From Codonopsis lanceolata (lineage: Eukaryota > Streptophyta > Magnoliopsida > Asterales > Campanulaceae): a DNA stretch of 64,000 nt. Under the pieces are notes generated by a model. That model worked only from the letters and a program-made list of their open reading frames with translations, had not been told where the DNA came from and did not search any database. Location of the stretch: positions 89,896,295 to 89,960,294 of the forward strand of contig CM028378.1 in NCBI GenBank assembly GCA_013146195.2, read 5' to 3'. Of this stretch, positions 22,420-33,068 are shown piece by piece. The stretch's first letter is position 1, and each line of letters begins with the position of its first letter. The position numbers and the translations under genes are program-made.

Positions 22420-25294
22420 TTTGGAACCCTTGTTGTTTTACGGTACCACTAACAATTTTGCGGGGCTAAAAAGTTGACTCTTGTCATTTACTCTCTTGAG
22501 AGGGCGGCGTAAATGCGTAATCATTACATCTCATAAAAAATGATTATTTAAAAAAAAAAAACAAAGAAAAAAAAAGGAGATTTCGTTCTCTCTAAAAAAA
22601 AGAGTCTTGAAAAAAAAAAGGAGAAAGTCTTTTTTCTATATGTTGTCTTTGTTTCCCAAAACATGTAAAACGAAATTCCCCCCTCACCATTATTTTCAAT
22701 CGCCATCACCAGTTGATAAGTGCATCAGTCATTCTTGATTCAAAAAAAAAAAAATCTAGCAAGTCCTACTTTGAGATGTCAAGGTCTACCACCAAAAAAG
22801 AAAGAAAAAAGGAAAAAAAAAAAAGAAAGAAAAAAGAAAATGATGAAAAAAGAAGAGAAAAGAGAGAATCATAGGAAGCAGGAAAAGAGAAAGTTGGAAG
22901 CTTGGGACGACGGGGAAAGCGAGAAAAAGTGCGGAAAGGCGAGAAGTCGAGAAAAGCCAAGCAGACTTCGGGGATCATACAAACAATTCGGGACTAGGGG
23001 CTTTCAAACCCGAGGTATCTTTTAGCCCATATTAATACCTACGACTTATCCTTGCAGTATGCTCATTTGGTCTCCGTTATTTTGAAAGCCAGCCAAGTCT
23101 TCAAGCGGGCAAAAGTATTTATATATATTCAAGCACGATAAAATTCTTGCTTTTCCTATATTAGCTTGTCGAGTCTTCTTCTTGATCTCGGCGCCACATA
23201 TCGCGAAATATCTGTAAAAAAAAAGGAGATGAAGCGATGAGTCAACTCATGAAAAAACATGATAAGTCTACATGAGTTGATGATGAGTCATCAAAGAATG
23301 GACCGAAACATTTAAGAACACAAGAAATCGGAGCGAGCAAGTCGTCTTGACGAATCACCTTCGACCCATTCTGGCCAGAGAGCTATTCTAAAACCCGGCT
23401 TCTCCATGAAATTTGCTCCGCCTTATATATATCTACCAAGGTGACAATCTTCTTTTATCCCAAGAGAGAAAGGCAGTATCTCTTCAAGCACTCTCCCAAA
23501 TTGCTCAAGAGGTCAAAAAAAAAAAAAGAAAATTTCCCTCTCGCTGACAAAAAAAAAAAAAAAAGAGAAGCTCTCTGAGCAATTTCTTCACTGAAATATT
23601 TCTCTCGCAACCAAAGAAAAACATCCTGTTGGACACCCCGATCCACAACCAGCGAAATGGACAACCCGATCCACAACCAAGCAGCCGACCTCCCGACCAT
23701 ACCTACAATCAGGTCTAGGGACCAAATTCTCATCAAACCCATAGCCTAAAAGGCCACCCAATAATCGCCTGCGATCGCCTTTCCCTAAAATAACCAAACC
23801 CGTGGCGAAAATACCTTTTCGGCAAGAGGCCGTCAGATCCTCAATCCTAAAGCTAAACCATCTAAATGCTTGAACACTATGGCATAACCTAGTCACCACC
23901 TATAGCTGCTGTCTCAATCGGATGCAACGTGATGCGGGTCGGGGCGAACTCCTTGCTAAAGACACATAAAATTATCAAAATATAAATGTTAAGTAGGGTC
24001 CATAAAACACAGCGATGCAGCGGCGATAAACTCTAGATCATGACTCTTTTTTTTTTCCATTAGAGTCATCCACTTTAAATGAGCATACTTTCATTCACGT
24101 CTCCCACAAGTCTTTCTCAATCGAGGTTTTTAAGGCGTCTTCGATTAATCTCTTGAAACTTGCCCGTCCATCTTACAAAATTTGGTTGATTAAATTCATC
24201 ATGGGACTTCTCTCGCCAAACTCATTGGATACACAAAGGCTCATCATCTCGAGGCGTGTCATTTCCATCTCTGCACTTTGAAGAAGCGAAAAAGCTACAA
24301 AACCATGATCCTTCAAGAATAAGCGGCTCATCTCGCATGCATCGAAGGCGGCTCCCTACAAGGTAAACATCTCGCTAGGTTGAAAACCGAAAGAGGCGGC
24401 CTAGGCAAAGTTAGAGCACAAACAAATAAAAAAAGGAAAAGAAAAGAAAAAATAATGGTTCCTCAGAGGCATTGATTAGTAGGACTCACTAGTCGGTTGA
24501 ATTCTTTTTTTTTGATGCACTAGTCAAAAGGGAAGCCGACCCAACACATCATCGCCTCCATTTCAAATATCAACTCCTATACACATAACCTCCAAGGCCA
24601 ACAAAAGTCACATCTCAAGCTCTTATATTGCATTTCCATCACCTTGCCTTATCTTGTCTTAACATGTTTAAGAAACAGATGGTACACATACACATGAAAA
24701 AGTTTTTTTTTTTTAAAGGAAAGGGAAAATTTCATTCGCATGCTTGCATCCTTTGCTTGCATCTTTCTCTTTGCATCTTATCGAGGTCTTCGCCGCATCG
24801 GCCTATGAATGTTAAAGCGGCATCTCGCCAGGATCACCTCCCAAAGATCCTCCACGGCATCATCAAAAGTTACAAAAGTGAGTTCGTATCCCAATGATTA
24901 GTCGGCAAATGGGGCAAAAAAGCCAGAAAATCGGCAGCAGAGCAAAAGAAGAAATTTCCAGCTAAGACCGGAAATTGTGACTGCAAAAGAAAAAAAATTT
25001 CGACAAAAGCTGGGCGAGACAAAAAAATTCGGCGAGTGCGAAGAAGCGAGTAAAGCAGTAGCGGCAGTCGCAAATACAAAGCCAAGGTAAGAAAAGGTAA
25101 GTATTTTATCCCTTTTTTGTGCATCACTAGCTGAGTTGGAAAACTTTCTTTTAAGGGGCATACAACCCCGGATCAGAGAGAAAGGTCTTGTCCTCCGACG
25201 AAGGCAGCGTTCCTGAGGAAACATCTCATGAATCACAACACTTGATAGACTACCTTTACAGCACATACATCACGATATACCTTTACAGCACATA
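22420..25294 (+). other. 3' untranslated region of copy B, part 1
   Basis: This starts near CTAACAATTTTGCGGGGCT (22446) and is collinear with 59064-61747 in copy D. Shared blocks include CATTTACTCTCTTGAGAGG, ATCAGTTGATAAGTGCATC, the purine-rich 22790-22960 stretch, TGAGTCATCAAAGAATGGACC, TATCTCTTCAAGCACTC, GATGCACTAGTCAAA and CCCAAAGATCCTCCACGGCATCATCA. Near 25130-25220 a block (GGGGCATACAACCCCGGAT...GAAGGCAGCG) matches the inverted copies at 44033-44222. A 30-base duplication (ACCTTTACAGCACATAC twice, 25251-25290) directly precedes the LINE. The ORFs in it are low-complexity. Long 3' regions are usual in this lineage. Confidence 0.6.
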
Positions 25295-25382
25295 CAACAC
25301 TGAGTGAAGGAAGATTTTCTCTCTCTAGATTTTTTCTCTCTCTAGGGTTTCTTCTTGTGTGCGCTAGGGCTTGTCTGCGGCT

Positions 25383-26941
25383 ATGCCGCCGGACACTACC
25401 CCTCCGGTGGACCCTCCTAATCCCCCGGTGATCTCTCCACCGGCCTCGGCTTCGATTCCAGGCGGCCAAGGTTCCCATGCTCCTGTTTCTTATGCCTCCA
25501 AGGTAGCCCAACCCGCCGCCCCTACATGTTTAAACCCTAATCTATCTCCTAAGCTTCAGGATATTCCGTTAGTCCCTCGGCAACCAGTGATGGTAGATAA
25601 TGAACTGGGTTGTTTATTCTCGCCCATGGAAATGGAGTTGGCCGAAAAGCAATTTCAGAATACCGTGGTGTTGAAGTTCTCTATGGGCAGGCCTTCTCTT
25701 GTAGTGATTCGTGAGCATATTGCTTCTTCGTGGAAACTGAAGGGATCGTTTGTGGCAGGCTTGCTTGATCCGCGACACGTTATGGTGCATTTAGCCTCGC
25801 ATGAGGATCTGGTTATTGCTCTATCCAAAGAGTCTCATATGATTAATAGCTACATGTATCGCTCCTTTAGGTGGTCTCCATGAGTTCACCCTCGGTAAAG
25901 ATAGCACGTTTGTGGCTGTTTGGGTTCGGCTCCACCATTTGCCGCTGCCATTTTTCAATCCATCCTATCTTAAACGAATCGGTAATACGTTTGGTAGATT
26001 TCTTAGGGTGGACGATAAGACTCTTGCGTTGACACACCCGATGCATGCAAGGATTTGTGTGGAAATTGATGTTGCTAAACCTCTGCCTTCGCGAATCTGG
26101 ATTGGGACATCGAAGGATGATGGGTTTTGGCAGGCTTTGGATTTCGAAGCTTGTGTGTCGGAAGGGTCGTGGTTGTGCTGGTTCTCATAATGTTCCAGCT
26201 GCTAACAAGGCGCCAAATCCTCATATTAGGAAGGCTACGGGGACAGAGAGTGGTTCAAATAATGAAGGTAATGGCATTAATTATGAGATTCCCATTTCGG
26301 CTACTAATATTGTGAATGCAGGAAGAGATGTTAATACTTCTACATTAAATGCCACTCGTTCTCAATGGAGACCGGTCGAGGCTGTTAACCCTAATTTGGC
26401 CTCCACGTCTCATGTCAAAGATGCGCGTGGCAATCCAGTCACTGTTGAGACTATTGATGTTCAGGATTCTTCCCCGACTAAGGTTGTTCAGGAGTCCCCG
26501 GCTGTGGATTGTGCTAATCATGTTGAACAGGAAAGGGAACTGCCTCGCCCTAATACAGTGGACAAGGCTCGGGTGCTTGTGGTGTAGCTAGAGGCAACAT
26601 TGCAGATGTTCATGTTCATAATCAGTTTGATATTTTATCTGAGCTCGAGGAGCCTGGTGTCGATGTGGTGGATGAGTAAGAAGGGACTGATGGCAATCCT
26701 GGGTTATTAAAAGCGATCACTTTCGTTTGATGGAGCTTGTAAGCCTATATTGACTCACAAGTTGACGCATTCTTCGTCTATTGATGATTTGTATAATTTT
26801 CCTCCTTCGGCACATACCATTCAACAGTTTCGCAAGTATTGTAAAACACTTTCGCATAAAATAAAGCAACAATCTTTCTTGGCTTCTAACAAACGTCAGA
26901 CTAGGGCTTCTTCCAAAGCCCCGATTTCCTCTTCTTCCTAA
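25383..26941 (+). pseudogene. LINE 1 ORF1 (DUF4283-type RNA-binding protein), frameshifted
   Basis: ATG at 25383 opens a proline-rich N-terminus (MPPDTTPPVDPPNPPV), then a DUF4283-like part (VLKFSMGRPSL...WKLKGSFVAGLLDPRHVMV) in frame 1 to about 25880. Frame 2 continues with VAVWVRLHHLPLPFF, RVCIE-type sequence (ARICVEIDVAKPLPSRIW) to about 26150, and frame 3 follows. The zinc knuckle expected next is damaged: only CRKGRGCAGSH remains. Near 26620-26679 HNQFDILSELEE is the usual ORF1 C-terminal motif, and a basic tail NKRQTRASSKAP ends with TAA at 26939-26941, ten bases before ORF2. ORF1 proteins of plant LINEs bind the element RNA. ATG 25383 is used because the TTG 12 bases earlier is not a plausible start. 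Confidence 0.8.
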
Positions 26942-26951
26942 GTGTTTCCTT

Positions 26952-29900
26952 ATGGCGGTTATCTTTTGGAATGCTCGGGGAGTTGGTAACAAGGACACTA
27001 GTGACTATCTTAAATTACTTAAAGTTCAACATAAGATTATGTTATTCGTCATTCTAGAACCGAAGCTTCAGGGCGTTCACATTGCTAAATTGGCTAAGAA
27101 ACTTCATCTTCATTATAGTCTTCATTGTAATCCAAGTAACATGCACATTTAGCTTCTATGGGATAGTTGTATGGACATTTCTTTGGTGACTGCTTCGTCT
27201 CAACACATAACGGTTCGATGTTCGGTTGGTGATAATTTTAGTGTTCTTTTATCTTGTATTTATGCCAAATGTGACGGGATTAATCGGAACGAGTTATGGG
27301 ATAGTTTGGTGTCCATCTCCCGTCAATTTTCAGAACCGTGGATTGTGGGGGGTGATTTCAATGTGATTGCTCACTCTCATGAAAAATTGGGTGGTGCGGG
27401 GTATGATTGGCCGGGCATCCGAGATTTTCTTGACTTTCAGCAGATAGCCGGGTTGAGTGATGTTGGTTTTGAGGGCAGCCAGTACACTTGGTGTAACAAT
27501 CAGGATGGGCCTCGTTGCATTTGGCAACGTTTAGCTCGGGTATTGGTTAATGGGCATTATACGGCCTCTTATTCTGCTTTGAGGGTCGTTCATCTCAGTC
27601 GTATTCACTCGGATCATTCTCCTTTGCTGGTGGATCTTCCTTGCATTAACAAACCTAGGAGTTTGTTTCGATTTCAAAGAATGTGGCTCGACCATGTTGA
27701 TTTTCTAAATTATGTCAAGGGCCAATGGGAGAAACCTGTGTCGGGTCCAGCAATGGTTGTTTTGCACAAGAAGCTTCAGTTACTTCGGCAAGGTTTGAAG
27801 ACATGGAATTGGAGTGTGTTTGGGCATGTTCAACGTCGGTTGGCTTCAAAGAAAGATGATGTTTCTCGGTTGGAGCTGGAGCTTCAACAGTTGTGGGATC
27901 CTGTAGTTGCTCAAAATCTGGAGGAAGTTAAGCAAGAGGTCTCCCAGCTTCTGTCCTGGGACTCTGAGCTCACTCAGCAAAAAGCTCGTCTTCAATGGCT
28001 TCAGGATGGGGACCGTAATACTTCCTATTTTCATGCTAGTCTGCGTGATCGTATCCGTTGGAACACTATTAAGATTAGACTGGAGGATGGTAGCTTTAGT
28101 TCAGATGCTGATAAGATTGGGGAGGTGGCTGTTTCCCATTTTTCAAATCTTTTTTCGTCTACCCCGCATATCATTGATTATTCCCTTTTTCAGGATATTC
28201 ATCCTAAGGTTACCCCTCAAAACAACATGTCTCTTATGCAAATGCCTTCGGAGTCCGAGATATGGCAGGCGGTTAAGGATCTTAACCCTAACAGTGCTCC
28301 AGGTCCGGATGGTTTCACAGGTCACTTATTTTTGGGCTGTTGGGATATTATAAAGGGTGAGGTTATTGCGTCGGTTACGGAATTTTTTGCTGGTGCGCTG
28401 ATGTAGAGGGGTATGTCTGCTACTGCTTTGGTTCTCATCCCTAAAGTGGATAATCCGATGAGTCTCTCTGATCTTCGTCACATAAGTCTCTGCAACTTTT
28501 CGAGCAAGATCATTTCCAAAATTGTTGCTACCCGTTTAGCTACTGTACTTCTAGACATTGTTTCTTGGGAACAGTCGGGTTTTGTCAAAGGTCGGTGCAT
28601 TCCGGAAAATATTGCTCTAGCGCAGGAGTTGATTCACAGAATCGGTTGGAAATGCCGTGGGGGAAACGTGGCTTTCAAGCTTGACATGAGTAAGGCTTAC
28701 GACCGCTTGGAATGGGATTTTCTCCGTAAATCCCTTATATCTCCTGGCTTTGCTCCTTCCTTTTGTGACTTAGTTGAGAGATTGGTTGGTCATGTGTGGT
28801 ACTCTATCAGGATTAACGGTGGCTGTTTCGGCTTTTTCCCTTCTTCCCGGGGTTTGCGGCAAGGGGACCCTCTATCACCTCTTCTGTTCATTCTGGCCCA
28901 AGATGTTCTATCTGTTGCGCTTAATAAAGCAATATCTGAGCAGCCAATTATTCCTTTTGCTCATGGCCAGGGTGGTCTCTCGATCTCACACCTTTTATAC
29001 GCTGACGACATGCTGATATTTTGTAATGCGGCCAAAAATTCTATTCGGGCTCTTCGCAATATTCTGGCTAAATACGAGCAAAGTTCTGGGCAACTGATTA
29101 ATCTCAGCAAGAGTGGATTTTATGTTCATTCCTCGTGCTCGTCTGTCAAAGGTCGCCGCATTGCTGAATGGTCCGGTTGTAGTAGGAAGGTTTTCCCTAT
29201 GCATTATTTGGGTATCCCGTTGTTCCATGGTCGTATTAAAAGCTCATATTTTGAAGATATTGAACTTAGAATTACTCGTCGGATTTCGGGTTGGAAAGCT
29301 CGCCTTTTATCTATGGGAGGCCGCCTTATTCTATTAAAATCTGTCTTGAGTAGTATTCCTCTACACACTCTGGCTGCTGTTCGTGTTCCGGCTTCGGTGA
29401 TTTGTCGGATTGAATCTCACATGGACAACTTTCTATGGGATTCGACAGAAGGTTCTAGGTCTCATTGGGTTGCTTGGACTGCCATCTGTCGCCCTTTTAG
29501 TGAGGGTGGTCTCGGTCTTCATTCTTTTCGATCTGTTATGGTTGCCCTTCACGCCAAGATGGCCTGGAGTGCCATTCAAGGGCGTAGTCTTTGGGCTCGA
29601 TTTGTGCATAGTAAATATGGCGGGGATACGGGTTTCTCATGCTCCGCTTTGGCGGCTCCTCAATGGAAAGCCATCATGGGTCAACTTCCGCTGGTGGTTT
29701 CTCTTGGTAGATGGGTGGTTGGAAGGGGTAATATCTCTTTTTGGTCCAACAATTGGTGTGGCGAGATTCTGCATGGTCCTCGGTCGGTTGATGCCACGCT
29801 TTCTGTTCATCATGCTATCTTGGTTCTTGATCAGATAATACATTTGGTGCCTTCTCATCTACATGCCATGGTCAGGAATGTCGTTTGTGATCAATGGGCT

Positions 29901-31036
29901 TCAGACAGGTTCATCTGTACTTTGTCTACGTTGGGCAGGTTCATTTTGTCGACTTATCTGGACTTCATCCGGCTTCATTCTCCAGTGCTTCGGTGGGCGT
30001 CCAGAATTTGGCAACCTTGGATCCCAGTCAAGGTCAGTTGTTTTATGTGGAAATTGTGCCATGGTGCGGTTCGTGTTGACATGCAACTTCATATGAAGCG
30101 AGTCCCCATTGTGTCGAAATGCCATTGTTGTAACATGTCAGATCGTGAGTCCCTGACCCATCTCTTTATTCATTCTGATATTGCAATGGCCGTTTGGACC
30201 TTCTTTGGTGATCATTTTTATAAGCGCCATATGTATGGCTCTTTGGACCATTTGTTCTCTACTTGGTGTTTTGATGCTTCTTTGCGTAATCAGTTTGGCG
30301 CCTGTAGTTTGGGTATTCTTTTATTCTCGTGTTGGGAGATTTGGAAAGCTAGGTGTGCTTCGGTTTTTGAAGGGATTCCTATGCAGTCGGATAAAATTAT
30401 TTCTCGTATCAAGAGCAGTTTGTTTGACATGATGTTGGTTTATCGGCCTAAATCTCAGATTCCTACTTTGGCTAGGCTTGGTTTGGAGCGTCTTGGTCTC
30501 CCTATCTTCACTCCTATTCGGGATTCAGGTTAGTGGGTTTGTTGGCTTCCTCCTCCTTTTGGGCATTTCAAGCTTAATACGGATGGTTCTGCTGTGCGTG
30601 GCAATCATACAAGAGGAGGTATTTTACGCGATTCTTTCGGGAATATAGTTTGGGCCTTTTCAGCTTTTTATGGTAGTGGGACTAATACGGGAGCTGAAAT
30701 AAAAGCTTTGCGTGATGGGCTTCGTCTTTGCCATAATCTTAACATTTCTAATGTGATTGTTGAATCTGATTCTCGGGTTGCTGTTGAGGTTCTTTCCAGT
30801 CGTCAGCAGGTTCCTTGGATGTATGAGTATGAGCTCGAGGCGTCGATCTTTTCTTGGTCCGCCTATTCAAAGATGTATTTCGAGAACAAAATTGTGTAGC
30901 TGATAAGCTTGCTGTAGCTGCTCATGTTCACCAGGGTTTTCAGATGTATAATTCTATGGCTGATCTTCCCTATGATGCACGGTGTACTTTGATTCATGAT
31001 CGCCTAGGTCTCTATAATTTTCATAAGCGTCATTAG
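26952..31036 (+). pseudogene. LINE 1 ORF2: endonuclease, reverse transcriptase, zf-RVT, RNase H
   Basis: From MAVIFWNARGVGN the frame gives an AP-type endonuclease (WIVGGDFNVI, then SDHSPLL), the RT start (PNSAPGPDGFTG, VLIPKV, DLRHISLCN), fingers/palm (KLDMSKAYDRLEW, RGLRQGDPLSP, HLLYADDMLIF), the thumb, a zf-RVT region (MWKLCHG...CHCC...LTHLF) and an RNase H domain (NTDGSAV, GAEIKAL, VESDS). RT and RNase H catalytic residues are present. In-frame TAG codons lie at 27150, 28404 and 30531, and a frameshift near 30890 moves the last RNase H segment (CVADKLAVA) to another frame, ending at 31036. It copied the element by target-primed reverse transcription and is now dead, though only lightly damaged. 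Confidence 0.9.
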
Positions 31037-31183
31037 CTTTGTATCTTGTTTTGTTTAGAGATCAGGCTCCTTTGTCCCCCCCTTGTTTGGGTAAGGCTGG
31101 TTGTCCCCCTCATGGTTGTATGTTTTCCCGTTTTTTAATAAAATTCGCAGGTGCCGCCCTGCTTCCCTTAAAAAAAAAAAAAA
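31037..31183 (+). other. LINE 1 3' tail with poly(A)
   Basis: GGTAAGGCTGGTTGTCCCCC (about 31090), AATAAA (31137-31142), GTGCCGCCC and 14 A. The tail of LINE 2 (minus strand, 47755-47911) has the same words in the same order. Conserved 3' ends are what the LINE reverse transcriptase recognises in stringent-type LINEs, so the two belong to related families. Confidence 0.75.
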
Positions 31184-32113
31184 CCCTTCTTTTAGTAATG
31201 CGATGGATATCGCATTCAGCGTTGCGATGCAATGGATATTGCATCCGTCTTTCGAGTAATGCGATGGATATCGCATTCAGCGTTGCGATGCAATAGATAT
31301 TGCATCCGTCTTTCGAGTAATGCGATGCAATGGATATTGCATCCGTCCTTCCGTGTCAATGTGATGGATATCGCATTCGGCGTTGCGATGCAATGGATAT
31401 TGCATCCGTCCTTTCGTGTCAATGCGATGGATATTGCATTCGGCGTTGCGATGCAATGAATATTGCATCCGTCTTTCCGTGTCAATGCGATGGATATCGC
31501 ATTCAGCGTTGCGATGCAATGAACATTGCATCCGTCTTTCAAGTATTGCGATGGATATCGCATTCAGCGTTGCGATGCAATGGATATTGCATCCGTCTTT
31601 CGGGTAATGCAATGGATATCGCATTTAGTGTTGCGATGCAATGGATATTGCATTCGTTTTCTGTGTTAATGCAATGGATATTGCATTAAGTTTTGTGTCG
31701 ACGCAATGGATATTGCGTTTAGTGTCGTGATGCAATGGATATTGCATCTGCTTTCCGTGTTAATGCAATGGATATTGCATTAAGTTTTGTGTCGACGCAA
31801 TGGATATTGCGTTTTGTGTTGCGATGCAATGGATATTGCATCCATTTTCTGTGTTAATGCAATGGATATTGCATTAAGTTTTGTGTCGACGCAATGGATA
31901 TTTCGTTTCGTGTCGTGATGCAATGGATATTGCATCTGCTTTCCATGTTAATGCAATGAATATTGCATTAAGTTTTGTGTCGACGCAATGGATATTGTGT
32001 TTTGTGTTCCGATGCAATGGATATTGCATCTGTTTTCTGCAATGGATATTGCATTCAGTTTTGTGTCAACGCAATGGATATTGCATTTAGTGTTGCGATG
32101 CAATGGGTTTTGC
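31184..32113. repeat. Higher-order tandem array of about 30 short palindromes
   Basis: About 930 bases made of monomers of about 31 bases, each centred on an inverted repeat with loop GGAT, such as GCGAT-GGAT-ATCGC or GCAAT-GGAT-ATTGC. From 31194 two monomers form a 61-base unit (starts at 31194, 31255 and 31316). From 31666 three monomers form a 94-base unit (starts at 31666, 31760, 31854 and 31948). I count 30 palindromes. Outer arm bases differ by type but remain complementary: AATGCGAT/ATCGCATT, GATGCAAT/ATTGCATC, AATGCAAT/ATTGCATT, ACGCAAT/ATTGCGT. It sits in the 3' untranslated region of copy B. Variable tandem repeats in the 3' region of Ogre-like elements are known and have been proposed as seeds of satellite DNA. 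Confidence 0.95.
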
Positions 32114-33068
32114 ATTTTGATATGTGCTGTTTTCACTAGGTTGTAATGGATATTATGACTATCTTTCCGCATAACACTTGTCTGCATTACAACACTTGAT
32201 CCCCAGCAGAGGTGAATTACGTTTGGTCTGATTCCTCGGATAAGGATACGTAGGCAGCCTATTTCGGTAGGCACGACCATCACAACAAAAAAAAAACAAC
32301 AAAAGATGAATATTTCAAAAAAACAAAAAAAAGAGGAATATTTGAAAAGAAAAAAAACAGAGAGAGCGAGAAGAAAGGAAAGGAAAAAGAATGTTTTCTT
32401 TACCAATTTTCGAAAATAGTTGAAGAAAGTTTTCTTTGTCGTGCTCGACGACGGATTTTTATCGGTCGAGTGCAGTTTTCTGGAAATTTGAAAATTTTCT
32501 GGTTATGTTTGGAAACAAGGTATTGACTAGCCAGACACGATTTTGAAAATTCTTCTTAACATGCTTCAATGACAAGGTATTAACCGGTTGAAATGTGGTT
32601 CCTGAAAAACATTCAAATTTTCATACCGTATTTGACGGTCGTTCTCAACTGTTGAATACGACTTTTTCGAAAAACACAAAAATCTTTTTCCTGTTGTGTT
32701 CTCGATCGGGTCTTGACCCAAGGACCATGACATCCTCATTTGGTTGTAGTTTAGGTTTTTGGCCTGAACTACGTTTGGTCTGATTTCCTTTAATAAGGAA
32801 TACGTAGGCAGCCTACATTAGTAGGTCCGACCATCAGAGCACTTTAAATTCATATCTGCTTAAAAACTACGATAACCTTTTATAACCGACTAAAAATGTC
32901 TAGGTTATGGAGTTTGGATAGCATGATAAACTATGCATTATAACTGCTACCAATTGCATTCCTCTCCCGTTTTGAAATGAACGAAATTGGAGAGTTTATT
33001 GTTTATCAACGATGTTCGTCTACTCAGTAAGCCTTGGGTTACCCGTAGACTCCATCGTTGAGGGGCTC
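32114..33068 (+). other. 3' untranslated region of copy B, part 2, and polypurine tract
   Basis: Non-coding. It carries two copies of the GAACTACG...CGTAGGCAGCC stem-loop (32214-32260 and 32765-32814). Between them lie T-rich sequence and a GCTTCAATGACAAGGTAT-type region. The block CAACGATG...TCTACTCAGTAAGCC (33007-33040) recurs inverted at 43440-43490. GTTGAGGGGCTC (33058-33068) is the polypurine tract directly before the LTR. Confidence 0.7.

Larger units (their letters stand above)
25295..31183 (+). mobile_element. L1-type LINE 1, near full length, inactive
   Basis: A non-LTR retrotransposon with a CT-rich 5' region (25310-25360), ORF1 (25383-26941), ORF2 (26952-31036), a 3' untranslated tail and a 14-base poly(A) (31170-31183). 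It interrupts the 3' region of Ogre-like copy B: sequence on its left matches that 3' region, and the hairpin array begins on its right. I found no clear target-site duplication, and the left border is placed only to within tens of bases. ORF1 is split by frameshifts and ORF2 by three stops and a frameshift. Confidence 0.9.

Noticed and set aside
25233..25511. Minus-strand Arg-rich ORF over the LINE 1 start
   Set aside because: Shadow of LINE 1 ORF1, whose plus-strand frame shows the expected family motifs.
31216..31689. Overlapping ORFs on both strands with repeated peptides (AISIA, GYCIR types)
   Set aside because: They are translations of the palindromic tandem array. A near-palindromic repeat without stops gives open frames on both strands; no start context or homology.
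31184..32113. CRISPR-like array
   Set aside because: Repeats are degenerate, have no unique spacers, and lie in a plant retrotransposon 3' region.
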